Shown here: piece by piece, positions 26,309 to 38,400 of the stretch
Layout of the letters: each line of letters begins with the position of its first letter
Position numbering within the stretch: position 1 is the first letter of the stretch
From: Leucaena leucocephala
Lineage: Eukaryota; Streptophyta; Magnoliopsida; Fabales; Fabaceae
Direction of reading: 5' to 3'
NCBI GenBank assembly: GCA_037074615.1
Contig: CM073535.1
Location: forward strand, 806,001-870,000
Length of the DNA: 64,000 bases
The notes under the pieces: model-generated
Database searches by the model: none
What the model saw: only the letters and a program-made list of their open reading frames with translations
Told to the model about the DNA's origin: nothing
Translations under genes and position numbers: made by a program

Positions 26309-27179
26309 GATTCTACAATTAAAATATGCAATGTAATTAGTAATCTCCCACTAAATAAACAACCCTCAATGCAATAGTTAGTGGGCTAAGATCCATATTT
26401 GGCTTAAACTTAAGTCCGCTTTGGCAGGACACTTAAATTAAGTTATTTAGGTAGGTAACACCTTTACCAATTACATCAAATGTAACTCTTAGATATTCAT
26501 GGGATCCTATCATCATATGATCTGGCATGTTCTAATCCCATCTAATGCCTTGAGATCCAAAACCGTTTTGTTAATCTCAATTAAGTCAAACAATAATGAA
26601 CCTATGAGAGTAGCACCATTACTCTTTGCTTATCTCCCCAAGATAACTCAAAAGCACATACTTTGGTGGAGTCCACAATTGAGCGATCGAGGTTTTGACA
26701 AGTGTTCATAAATTGACGGCATTATGACTTAAGATTTCTTTTAGAGGGCCTAATTTAACTATCTGGTTTATAAAACGCATGTTTCTCAGTTCGTATCTCA
26801 TACAAGTAATATGCATGTGCTGATCTAATCATAAGATGCATAATTCAAACGTGATACAATATGGCTCACCTATCCTAAGTCCCCTCAAGCCAATGAGAGG
26901 AGCTCTCTAGTAAGAAAAGAGAAATTACATATAGAAACCTCTTTTAACATTCGAGGGGAGTGAGATGAGAGGAGAAGGTACATTGAGAGTATATAGAGGA
27001 AGGCACGACACGCAGGCCATATTTTTAAAATTACAACACTTGCAATCTAGAGCCATATTGTTCACCATACCCAAACATTCAAGAATCAATATTCAGATCT
27101 AATCGAAGGGCAAAAAAAACATTTACAAAGTAACATATGTTACGGTTATGTTGCGCTACGAACAGGTAGCTACGGCGGT

Positions 27180-27226
27180 CCCGCTAGCCGGTTAGCGGGC
27201 GGCTGTCCCGCTAGCCGGTTAGCGGG
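27180..27226. repeat. Duplicated GC-rich hairpin in the retrotransposon leader
   Basis: CCCGCTA...TAGCGGG forms a 7-bp stem around a 6-base loop at 27180-27199, and the whole 20-mer recurs at 27207-27226, 27 bases later. It is strikingly GC-rich against AT-rich surroundings. Two adjacent identical hairpins in an untranslated leader resemble dimerisation or packaging signals, but this is inference. Confidence 0.8.
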
Positions 27227-27516
27227 CGGGGTCTCTGGGGCAGCGCCCCGGAAGAAATTTTTTTTTTTTTTTTTTTTTTGTTTTGTTTCATAAATAATCA
27301 CGAATCTGAATTCGGTTTTCTTAGACCCCATCTATGCGGATTGATCAAATCAAAAAGCATCACCACCGATTTCAATTTCCTTTTAGATTCCTTTTATGTC
27401 ATACACAACAAGGATTCCATATATGTCACACATACAACGCTTATTATATGATCGGCTACTACTAACATATATCATATAAATCACAAATCAAGCCTAACTT
27501 AAACACAAAACGGCAT

Positions 27517-27529
27517 GGCTTTGATACCA
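27517..27529 (-). promoter_or_regulatory. Primer-binding site for initiator tRNA-Met
   Basis: Read on the minus strand, TGGTATCAAAGCC begins one base after the end of the 5' LTR. The usual plant tRNA-iMet complement is TGGTATCAGAGCC, one mismatch away. Confidence 0.85.
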
Positions 27530-27530
27530 C

Positions 27531-29539
27531 TGTAAGGAATTGGAAGACACGCAGCGGAAATAAACTTTAAAAATTTTCCATTCCTTGCCAGGATCTGCCG
27601 TATGTGTTTAAGTCAAGTGGAAAGAATCATTACCCTTAGTGTTGCTCAGCGAATTTCACAGCTTCTCTACGTGGGTGGTGATCTCTTTCTGATCGCAAGA
27701 AATCGACGGAGTGTTCCTCAGCGACCTTCACAGATTCTCTCCGCGGACGGTGGTCTCTTTCCGATCACAAGAAGTCGACGCCTCAGGTCGGCTTCCTCTA
27801 CTGGTATCCACACGAACAGCGTTCCAACCACGAACGACGTGCTAGCGTCTCCTGTCCCTCCAAGGCTTTCACAAATCTCCGTCTCTATTTCGGCAGTTTC
27901 TTGTCTGCAAACCTTTTGCAAATTCCGTTCGGCCTTTTGTGTTCTGTGTTATTTTCAAACGTAGCTCCTCCAATCAGATATAGAGGATGCTATGCGTTTT
28001 TACACTTGACCTAATTGGATTTTGGAGTTAATCTTATATTAATTCCGAATTGATACAATATCATATATTGTATAATTTTATAAGAAACTAATTAAATAAA
28101 ATAATATTAAATCCGTCCCACAGATTTAATTACTTATTTATTTAACTTTAAATAAAGATGAGACTGAGTTATATTTGATTTATTCCCATAAATCAAATTT
28201 GAGATATCCTATCAATTTAAATTTCGAATTTCAAACGTGATAGAGATTTAATTTATCCTTATAAATTAAATCTTATAAATATCTCTTATATGAGATATCC
28301 TATCAATTTGAATTTCGAATTTCAAACGTGATAGAGATTTAATTTATCCTTATAAATTAAATCTTATAAATATCTCTTATATGAGATATCCTATCAATTT
28401 GAATTTCGAATTTCAAACGTGATAGAGATTTAATTTATCCTTATAAATTAAATCTTATAAATATCTCTTATATGAGATATCCTATCAATTTGAATTTCGA
28501 ATTCAAACATGATAGGGATTTAATTTATCCTTATAAATTAAATCTCATATATCTCATATATATAATATATATATATATATATACGAATTTATATATATAT
28601 ACAAATATAAATATAAATAAATATATATATATACATTCACCTAGATCTTTCATTGAATCTGGACATGTCTTAGATTCAATGAATTTGGACATCATAGCTC
28701 GTGTTGGGCTATTTTGTGTGCGACCCTGTAGGCCCATATGAAGTTGGCAGTGGGCCATTTGCTATACTAGCCCACAAGTCGCAAGCGGTCTCTAGCAAGA
28801 CATAACAACTACCCAAATCATATGAGGATCGATAAACGATGTAACCTTTTATACAACCATATCATGTCCCTTCTGTCACGCGATATTTTGGTCATGGATG
28901 AGGCATGGATAATGTCATCCTCCTATTCCCGACCGTTACTTTCTCGATCCCTGAGTAGTCTGACTATAGAAATAGAACTACCTTTCCATTACAGTATGGC
29001 CATACATTTCTCAGACTCACTCATCGAGGGGCCCAGTAATATCTCTCCACGAATGTGAGGGACAAATTCCATCTTGACCATTCACATTCCTCCGCATGAA
29101 AAACCACTAAGCCCGAACATAGTCTTTATGATCACTCGGTCAAAAGTGACTTTTGACTAGGTCAAAGCTGAGCGTTTTGTCATGTAGGAATCCATGATGA
29201 TCTCAGGTCAAAGGGCATATTGACATGGTTTGTATATGAGAGAAGCTTATGACGTTACCCATGCAGTTCTCTCATAGCGGGTCGGTCCAACACCCTGTAC
29301 TCTTACATGTGCTTATGACTTTGATTTATATCTCTATACATCTTCAAAGTCATACTGGTCTTATTTCATCTGTGCTCCCACATAGATGATCGACCAGGGA
29401 CATTTAGGATAATATCATGAATTATCCAAGGATGGTCATCATAGTAAACATGCAAATAATATGATAACTCAATTAATAAATTCATAAATCAATAATGTTC
29501 ATAAGACAATGATTGGCCCCTAGGGCACGATTTCCAACA
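27531..29539 (-). repeat. 5' LTR of the copia element
   Basis: Partner of 20302-22310 and nearly identical to it. As the 5' LTR of a minus-strand element it should hold the promoter for the gag-pol transcript. I did not identify the transcription start. Confidence 0.95.
28201..28562. repeat. 91-bp tandem repeat, four copies, in the 5' LTR
   Basis: The same four-copy array as at 20972-21333, displaced by 7229. Its presence in both LTRs shows that the array predates this insertion. As part of the 5' LTR it lies in the promoter-containing region and could tune transcription. Confidence 0.9.
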
Positions 29540-29895
29540 ACTACTTAGATTTCAACGCTTATTTTTTATATGTAATGGATCTCAATATTTTAATTATTAT
29601 CTTTGTTCTCTTATTCTTAGTGAACTATAGATATTATTTAACTCTTAAAGACACATGGATATGGTATTATTTTAAAAATTCATAATTACAATTTTTTTCA
29701 CAATATGAGCATGACATTACAATTTGGGCATGCCCAGCCCGCCCATGCCTAGCCCGCTCATGCCCTGCCCAAAATTGTTCGGGCTTTTACCGGGCAGGAC
29801 CGGGCATTGGGCCGCAAAATGCAGCCCATGCATTTTTTTGGCCGGGCACCGGGCAGGAGGGCTGCCCTGCCCAGCCCTGCCCATACACACCCCTA

Positions 29896-29903
29896 CCCCT
29901 AAG
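29896..29903. repeat. hAT target-site duplication, right copy
   Basis: CCCCTAAG directly after the right hAT terminus, identical to 19863-19870. Confidence 0.85.
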
Positions 29904-30369
29904 CGATCACTTTACCAGGTGCGTTAATATCCTGCTAATTAATTCTTTATTCTTCCTAGAAACTGAAAGATTCGGTATATTTGATAAGATAGAAGAGTTT
30001 TTGATAATATTAAAAATATAAATCATAGTGAAAATAAATTATAATAAAATAAGTTTTAAAAATTTATTTTTTAAGCTATAAATAGGAAATTGATGGAAGT
30101 AGAGGAAAAAGATTTATTTTAATTTAAGAAATGTTAAAATTATCCAATAATTTTATAGATTGGGATAAAATTATCTAAAATATTTTACTCCCATATAACT
30201 CATCTCATTTTTTAACCTTCTTAATGAAATTAAAACTGGTTAAAATATTAGAAGAGTAGAAGTAAAATTAAATTATATAATACTAAATAAAAAAATATTT
30301 AATTTTACTTTTATTTTTATCTATTTATAATTATTTGTAAATATTATTGGTCTACCTTAACAAATTTAC
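29904..30369. other. AT-rich spacer between hAT element and KU70 relic
   Basis: AT-rich sequence with no gene or recognisable element. Confidence 0.5.
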
Positions 30370-30836
30370 CCTATGAGCTATGAGATAGTACTTTAACTCT
30401 ACCACTGTCAAATCCTTCAAGTGCCAAACACCATCAACACATTCCACATCAACATTCTTGCCTTTGAATAGAAGATTCAAGTCAAGTTTCCCTTAGGTAG
30501 TGAAACAATCTAAAGATCAAATAACTAACCCTCCAACAGAAATGAGTATGTTATTATAGATTTGGTCAAAGTATTAATTAAGCCGTTTCCTATCCCAGTA
30601 TGAATGACATGGATTTGTGCCCTGATTATGACAAAGGAACTTGACAGTTTACCTTTCCACCATCAGCAAGCTCCCCCCAGTCATAGTTCCCACACTCTTG
30701 TGTTGCATGGTCAGCTGTTGCTTTCCTCTTTTCGCTGGCTTCAGTTGGCTTTCCTCCGCCACGTTCACTTTCCTCGTCATAATTCTCCCCATAAACAGAG
30801 GTCTTGAATTCTTCTAATGCTCCCAACACTCCAGAT
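30370..30836 (-). pseudogene. KU70: KU70 C-terminal gene relic, two exons
   Basis: The minus-strand exon 30836-30653 is open and has intact AG and GT borders. It reads SGVLGALEEFK, then SVYGENYDEE and QECGNYDWGELADGGK, which I recognise as the region just before the SAP domain of plant Ku70, the DNA-end-binding subunit of non-homologous end joining. The next exon begins at 30420 with LKDLTVVELKYYL, the start of the Ku70 SAP domain, in the correct phase. The acceptor before it reads AC instead of AG, and the motif decays after about 17 codons. The upstream Ku70 exons (von Willebrand-like and beta-barrel domains) are absent from the window. It is therefore a dead fragment, probably left by a partial duplication. 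Identification is from memory of the family. Confidence 0.75.
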
Positions 30837-32472
30837 CTGCAGGTTATCATTTCAAATCCAAGAGTTTAACTTTGCCTATAAAGTTACAGAGCAATCGTGA
30901 ATAAAATAACAGCTAGAATTTCTTTCTTCCTTCACTTCCAGTTTTAGGTCCGTGGGTCAGACCCACAGATATCCAACCCAAGATGAAAGCCTTGATCTTA
31001 CCTAGCCATGCCTTCCTCGATCCAACAGTTATTCATTCATTTTTCCACACCAATATCCCTCTGTTGGACCTGCCGTTCCCTAAGTTTTACGCCCTTCTCT
31101 TGTCCCAATGTCGTCAGGGATTGTTAACGTCAATGTGCATTCGTGCATGATTGATTGGTCAATTTTGGAATCATAATCATTTTCTTTATATTAAATCAAA
31201 GTACGTTTATACGTGATAGAAAAAAAAAAACTTGTTAGTTGACAATATCGCATATAACCTATGGTGTGTTGCACAATCTAAACTAGAGAAGTGACTAATT
31301 AACTGGTCGATGTCGTCATTGGATAAAATGAAAAACCTGTAGACACTCTTAAAAGGGTGATATTGGCCTTCCGTCTTCGCCATGGCCACGTGAGATTCTC
31401 TGTCATCGTTCTGCAATTATGAAGAGAATTTTGCGAATACTTTTCAAGGTGGCAATAGCTTTTGGGTAACTGAGGATGTCCTCAAGTGTGAATCTACGCA
31501 TAAACGTGTTACGATAGAAAATCTCTGCATCCGCATAAATAAACTTTTCCCGCTCTTGGTCTTCCCTTCCACACCAAAATCCGTTATTCACACAAATTTG
31601 CAAAATCTCGAAGGCTTTGCTTATTGAACCATGTCATCACTTCTGTTCTGTCTCTTTATGCTATAAATTTCAATTTTCGCTTAAGAAATCCCTATGATCC
31701 CAGGATGATGACTAGAAATAATTCGACGAAGTTAGAATATTTAAATCATAATTTTCACCTTCTTTTTCTTGATTTTGCCCATTCCAAAATTTGCAGAGGA
31801 TCTAATGAATTCCTCACTATCATTTATGGAAATTGGAAACACGGAATTAAGCAGAGCTCTAGCCAAAGCAAAACTTCATTTCTGTCCAAAACAAAAAAAA
31901 CAAAGAGGAGACTCCTCTCTCTCTATTCCCAAATTTTTACAGTTCAAGTACCCCGTGATACACGCAAGGGCATGCATTCTAGATCTTCCCCATAATATTG
32001 GCATGAATTAATAGGATCAACTTGATCAAACTTCTAATTCTGTCACATCTTCATTCATCATAAATTACTTCAGCTGCTATTTCAAATTGCGCTCGTGAGT
32101 GAGAAATTTTGGTTAGTCGCTGGATTGTGAATATAAAGAACACCTAGCGAAATAAAAAGACTAAACGGTCCAAAATGTAACTTGGAGAAGCCTGCTTTTG
32201 GATATCCTATGGATGCATCATATACGTAACTGGCTTAAAAGCACCTGTGTTTCAGTCTGTGCCAGTACACGGCGGGAAACAGATTTCTTTTTTGCCCCGA
32301 AAACAATTTTCCCTCCCCCACAAACGATCTTCCAATCTGAATCTCTCGGCACACTGCAAAACCCTAACACTTAAATCTCCATTTTCAGCACAGGGGTCGC
32401 ACAGAGAGGGCGAGAGAGCAAAGGAGCCGAGACTCTTGCTCTCTCTCTTATCGCACTCCGCCATCATTATCC
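30837..32472. other. Intergenic region and 5' leader of the ATX gene
   Basis: No gene can be supported. A minus-strand frame at 31403-31603 looks protein-like in composition, with RRFTLEDILSYPKAI, but I recognise no family and see no continuing exon. The ATX leader probably begins near 32.25 kb, where the sequence becomes CT-rich up to the ATG at 32473. Confidence 0.4.
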
Positions 32473-35400
32473 ATGGCGTTTGTTCCCCAACCCCAAGAAG
32501 CCGAAGAAGACACCAACGTCGACATACACACCACCCACGGCACTCCCATTCGTTATCTTCCCCTCGATCATCTTTATTCTGCTACATCCCCCTGTCGTGT
32601 CAGCGCCAGTGGTTCTTCCAACGTTATGTCGAAGAAGGTAAAGGCCCGCAAGCTCAATCTTACCCACTTCGAGTTCGACCCTGATCATAAGAACTCACTT
32701 ACTAAGCCCCCTCTTCTTCATATCTACTCTCGCCGCAATAAGAAGCCCCGACATTCCCCGGATAGCTTGTCCTTTTTTGATTCTCTGGTGCGCCGGGGTG
32801 GACCCACCTCGGATATTTGCAAAATTGATGACTATGGGGAGCACCATGAGAACGGCCATTCTGAGGCTGGGACACTGAAGAAGAGAAAAGCTGGGAGCGC
32901 GGAATTGGTGAATTTGGGGGTGGATTTGAGCACATTGGGTACTCCTGACGTGCCTCGCTTGAGGGACTTTCGTGGTTATAATATTACTAATATCACTGAT
33001 TGTGACTCCAGTATGAAGAAAAATGGTGCCCCCTTGGAAAATTTTCCGAAGTCATTGCCTGCATCCCGCACCACAAAGAGATGGGTCAGGTTGTTCTTTC
33101 CCCCTTTCATTTCGATTGCTTTAACAAAAATTTGTCTCTCTTGGGTATGCAAATTCATCTACCGCATTCACTTTTACTTATCTGGCATTGATAATTATTC
33201 TTCCTCTGTACTGAAGAAACAAAAGCTTCGTGAAATTGAATATGATGTTTAACTGTGATTATGGTTATGTGATATATTTGTCATGGATATGTAAATTCTT
33301 CTTTAAACGAAGGAGAAAATCTTACATTAATATTAATTGAACTCAATGCAGGTTGACTTTTGATAATGCTGATCCTGAGACACTGGTCGGACTACGATGC
33401 AAGGCAATATTTTGTTGTTCTCGCGGTTATTAATTGAAAAACTGATTCCCCTGGATGTCCACATATTTACAATTTATCAATGTTGACGTTATGTGCTGCA
33501 GGTTTATTGGCCCATGGATTTGAAATGGTACATTGGTCGAGTCATAGGTTATGATTCAGAAACTAAGATACATCATGTATGGCCTCTTATTTTGATGATT
33601 GGTTCATTGGCTTTAATAACCTGAAACTGCTAATGATGTGTATATGTAAAAATGATAATTTTGGACTTGATGATATTATTATTTGTGTAAACATGCAGGT
33701 TAAATACGAAGATGGCGATGAAGAAAACTTAATTCTTTCAAATGAAAAAATAAGGTTTCATGTTTCCCGTGAGGAACTGAAGCAATTAAACTTGAGTAGT
33801 TGTAACATTTCTGATTATGATGCGGAAGAGCTGCTTGCCTTGGCTGCAAGTTTAGATAACTGTCAGGAGTTTGAGCCTGGTGAAGTCGTATGGGCCAAGC
33901 TAACAGGTTTTTGCTCAATTTAATTTAATTGTTTTTGTAGATTGTTGGAGCTTGATACCTTAATTCAATTCATTGATCCCAAATTTTAGCAGTCTGTTAG
34001 TAAGTAATTTGTTTGTTTTGTTAATATTTTATTCCTCTGGTTTCATGCAAACTAAAATTATCAACTTATATTTGGCATATTGTTAAATGTTCTTGATATA
34101 CAGTCTACACTGTAGTCCTCAAATTCAGTCATGGCATTTGATATCTGCATGTACTAAAGCGTACTGATCAAATGTGGTTCAGTTCATGCCATGAGTTTGT
34201 ATGCAAAATTAAGCTGCTACTTTTTTTGTTTATTGCTTCGGATAAGTTTGGGGAATTATGCATGTGTTAGCATCTCTGTTTTCTTTTTCATGATTGAGGA
34301 CAACGTATAAGTATCAGTTTTAAAGGAATGTTTTACTTATTTTCAGAAATTTGGGTTGGAGAGTGAAGTATTTAACAAACAAGATATGCAACTTTATTAT
34401 AATTATTATCGCTATTGGAAAACACATCAGATTAATATTCTATAGCTATTCATAGATCTGTAGATGCCATGATTGATCATTATCAATCCTTATGCAATTC
34501 GTATGTCCTTGTTTCTCGTGGTAAAACTAAGACTATGCTTAATGTGAAGATATTCTGTTTAGCCTACCAATTTAACTTCATTTCCATTTCGTTTGCCATA
34601 TGATTTTTGTGCAGGTCATGCAATGTGGCCAGCTCTTGTTATGGACGAAACACTTGCTGGGAATTGTAAAGGTTTAAAATTGTTTTCGGGTGGAAGATCC
34701 GTTCCTGTACACTTTTTTGGCACACATGACTTTGCAAGGTTCTCAATATCTTGAAAATTAAGGAAAATTGGTTTTTCAATTATCACTGAGTAGCCATTGG
34801 TTTCATTTGACCTATTTCTTTCTCCTTTGAAACTGACGTTTTCACCCTTTAATCTTTGTTTCTAGGGTTAGACTACTGCAGGTGAAATCATTTCTCACTG
34901 GACTTCTTTCTCGTCTACACTTGAAGTGCGAGAAACCTCATTTTTTTGAAGGACTAGAAGAGGCAAAAATGTAATGTTATTTATGCTTTTTTCCTCACTG
35001 TGGGTTCATTAATCAATATATCTTATGTGCAGTTTTAATTTCTAAATCTGTTTCAATTTAGTCTGCAGTCCACTTGCTCATATGGGAAATTCTCAAGGCT
35101 TCTTCTTTTAGTGGTTTATCCTTCATTGTTTAGTATATGGCATTTTATGTTTTCTGATTTGACCTTCAGGATTCAAGAATTTCAATTGGTAGCTCAAATT
35201 TGTTGATTATTGCAAATATTGATTTTTGAATAGCTATTTAAGCAAACAGAAGCTTCCTTCTGAAATGCTGCGATCGCAGAAAAGATGCAAGGCTGGTGAC
35301 TGGAAAGATGCACATGGAGAGGATGAAGGATGTACAGATTCAGGTGAAGATTGTTTAGATGACGGATGGGCCCAGACAGCATTGAAAAACATTGAAACTT

Positions 35401-38400
35401 CTCCTTATGTAGTAGGAGACTTGAAAATTTTAAGCCTTGGTAAACTCTCAAGATTTCAATTTGCATGTTTGTGATTTCAATTTTTCTTATTCTATTGATG
35501 CTTGTTATAAGTTGTTTTGCGGTCTCCATTTTGCAGGAATAAGCTTTATTTTCTGATGATGTCACATTTTCTAATTCTATTCATGCCTGTTATAAGTTGT
35601 TTTGTGGTTCCCTTTTGGGAAATGACCACCCTCATTGATTCCCAAATGGACCATTCAACAAAATATTTTAATTTCGTATTTGACTATGTTTAGCTCTAAA
35701 TGCCCCTCTATTATTAATAAAACACATATAAAGTATGAAACTGGCTTTTCTATTCCTATCCAATCATTAATATCATTTTTATTTTCTGGCAATATCACTT
35801 ATTAGGAATCTTAATGTCTAGTATGTCATGGAGTATTGACCATTCTGGTTTAACCTTTCATATTATATCTTGTATCTAATAAATAATCAACAAATCCCGT
35901 AGAAGTCTGGATGTCCTTTATTAGTGACTACTAAATAATTCCTACAATGATAGACACCACTTTTTATGGATCCTATTTGTTTCTTGTGCACTTGCAGTAC
36001 TGCTGCTAAAATAAAGTAGTTTTATTTATGTGCCAGAGGGAGTGTTGGTACTCACAGATGTAAACTTCCTTTCAGGAAAAATTGTTCATGATTCTGCAAA
36101 TTTTCGAGATGGAAGTGTAATCTGGCCAGAAGGCTACATGGCTGTGAGGAAGTTTAGTTCAATTACTGGTGAAGCATCTTTTAAATGTGTTATTTGGGAT
36201 GTTTGCATCCATAATCTTCATGTTTGATTCTTTTGCGTGTCCTCATTCTTTTGGAGACCATCTTAATTTCCCCTTGTCTGTTTTTGGGATGTTTAGACCC
36301 AAAAGTTTGCACATCATATAAGATGGAGGTGTTGAGAGATCCTGAGTCAAAGGTTCGACCACTTTTTAGGGTGACACTGGATGGTGGAGAGCAGGTTAGT
36401 TCCTACATGACGAAGTGATTTTGCTCTCATAAGCGTTTTCTGATAATTTCTTCCAAAGCATCTAATGTTTATTTTTTCCCCTTAAATTGGCATTTTTTAA
36501 CCAAATCCATTATGAATAACTAGCATCTTAATTTTACCTGTCCAAGTAATTGCAACTTTTCCTATCTTACTTTCTCCTTCTGATCATAAATCTCAAGAAT
36601 GTTTTGGTTTTCTTTTCTTCAATGATCAAATTTTTTATTTACATAGGCAAATGGATTTTCAAGGTTTTGCATGGGAAACAGGGTAAAGTTGATTTCATTG
36701 ATAACACAATTCTTCATGTTGGGCATGTCATGGTTAGGGCGTATATGAATTTCTTGACCTTTTTGCTAAGTTAAGCTATAGCAAGGATCATTAGTTGCAA
36801 TGCCAGATAAGGTATTGCGGCATGTGCTCCTTGTCAACTTTTGGAATATGGAAAAAGAACCTTTGATGTATCTGTAACTCTTGTCATATCTCCTCAAATG
36901 TTCTGCTGCAGTTCAATGGTCCCACAGCATCGGCTTGCTGGAACAAAATTTACAAACGGATAAAAAAAATGGAAAAGGGCGCTTCTGATGTTTCCACTGC
37001 AGATGGTAGTATTGTAAGGGACTATAAATCAGGAACTGATATGTTTGGTTTTTCCAATCCTAAAGTCGCTAAACTTATACAGGTATGCTGTATGACAATC
37101 TTTTGTTTTTTAGCTTCTAAAGGACTTTAACTGAGATGCACTGTCACTTCCAGGGATTATATAAATGCAGCACCTCTTCCAGAAACTTAATGTGCAAGAT
37201 AGGTTCTGGAAGATATAGTGATCTGCCTGTTGGTTATAGGCAGGTTCATATTGATTGGTTTGACCTCGATAAGTGCAACGTGTGTCACATGGATGAGGTG
37301 CAGTTCTTATCTCTAACATGTTCTCAAGCATCTACTGTTTTTTTCTTACTACGTGCATTTCCTAGTTTACTTGCCCCCTGTTCAATTTGCTGAAGGGAAA
37401 TAGATTGTGTTTTCTTGATCTTTGCATCATAATCTAATTGTATTTACTGCTTGCTAAATGTGAGTTTTTGTAGGAATACGAGAACAATCTGTTTCTGCAG
37501 TGTGACAAATGCAGAATGATGGTATGATCTCCTTGCAGTTTTTATGATTTTTTTTTCTCAGAATTAAAGCAGATTTGCTGCTAATCAATAATTAATAAGT
37601 GGGCTAATACTTTATCAGTTCATGGATTTCTGAGCCATAAATTGCAATGTTCTATCAGGTCCATGCCAGATGTTATGGAGAACTAGAACCTTCTAATGGA
37701 GTGCTATGGTTGTGTAACCTATGTCGTTCCAGTGCTCCCTCCCCACCACCACCTTGCTGCTTATGTCCACTGATAGGTATGGAGAAATCTTTTTGTTTTT
37801 CTGCTATGTTACGTTATAAACGAGATTGAATATCATACTGAGTTTCTTCTAGGAGGTGCAATGAAGCCTACAACAGATGGTCGATGGGCTCATTTGGCAT
37901 GTGCCATGTGGATACCTGGTTTGTTAGCTCATTAATTGATCTCAACACACTTTTCTTTTGTTTGCTTATGTTTTCTAAGTGTTGCAATTCTTGCCAGAAA
38001 CTTGCTTAGCTGATGTCAAACGGATGGAGCCTATCGATGGGATAAGTAGAATCAGCAAGGTAGGCTTTTATGCGATGTTTTTATGTCTGTTTTGGTACTG
38101 TAAACATTGCTGCTTCTTTGTTTCATAAATATTTTATACTTTTATTGTTGTGAGGTTTAAGCCCCTTGATTATTTGTACAAGGAATTATTAATGCCCACT
38201 AACAGTATTGTAACTGTAGTCCTTTTTAATGTCCTAAATTCTTTATGAGTAGGACCGCTGGAAGTTGTTATGCAGCATTTGTGGGGTGCCTTATGGTGCT
38301 TGCATCCAGGTTAGACTTCTATAAGTTTTCTAATAGTGCAGGTCAATTTGAATAAATTTATTTGCTTTATAACCCATCTTAGATACTAATGAAATCATAT

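Larger units (their letters stand above)
26309..27530 (-). other. Leader region of the copia element, between 5' LTR and gag
   Basis: About 1.2 kb without a coding frame of note. It contains the primer-binding site, a duplicated GC-rich hairpin and a T22 run on the plus strand (about 27258-27279, A-rich in the sense transcript). In retroelements this leader carries packaging and dimerisation signals; which part does so here is unknown. Confidence 0.7.
20302..29539 (-). mobile_element. Intact Ty1-copia LTR retrotransposon, 9.24 kb
   Basis: Two 2009-bp LTRs (20302-22310 and 27531-29539) flank one uninterrupted gag-pol frame on the minus strand, so the right LTR is the 5' LTR. LTR ends are TG...CA. 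A 5-bp target duplication ACTAC flanks the element (20297-20301 and 29540-29544). A primer-binding site complementary to initiator tRNA-Met and a purine tract lie in the expected places. Comparing the LTRs by eye I found two differences, at 21617/28846 (A/C) and 21746/28975 (A/G), which indicates a very recent insertion. All parts needed for mobility seem present. The lineage within Copia cannot be fixed without an RT phylogeny. Confidence 0.95.
19871..29895. mobile_element. Non-autonomous hAT element, split by a nested copia retrotransposon
   Basis: The left end begins TAGGGCTGTGCA and the right end, reverse complemented, begins TAGGGGTGTGTA; this matches the hAT terminal pattern. An exact 8-bp duplication CCCCTAAG flanks both ends (19863-19870 and 29896-29903), the hAT hallmark. 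Inside each end lie about 170 bases of GC-rich sequence packed with GCCC/GGGC repeats, resembling the subterminal transposase-binding repeats of hAT elements. Removing the nested retrotransposon and one copy of its target duplication leaves about 782 bp without coding capacity. It is therefore a non-autonomous element that would need transposase supplied from elsewhere. Confidence 0.85.

Noticed and set aside
31403..31603. Minus-strand 66-codon frame with protein-like composition
   Set aside because: It is not part of Ku70 as I know it, no further exon was found and no motif is recognisable. It is left as an open question in the intergenic entry.
36640..36685. Possible extra exon in the ATX gene (CATAG before, GG after, open in one frame)
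   Set aside because: The FYRC domain already continues directly from exon 9 to exon 10 in frame. Including it would interrupt the conserved segment.
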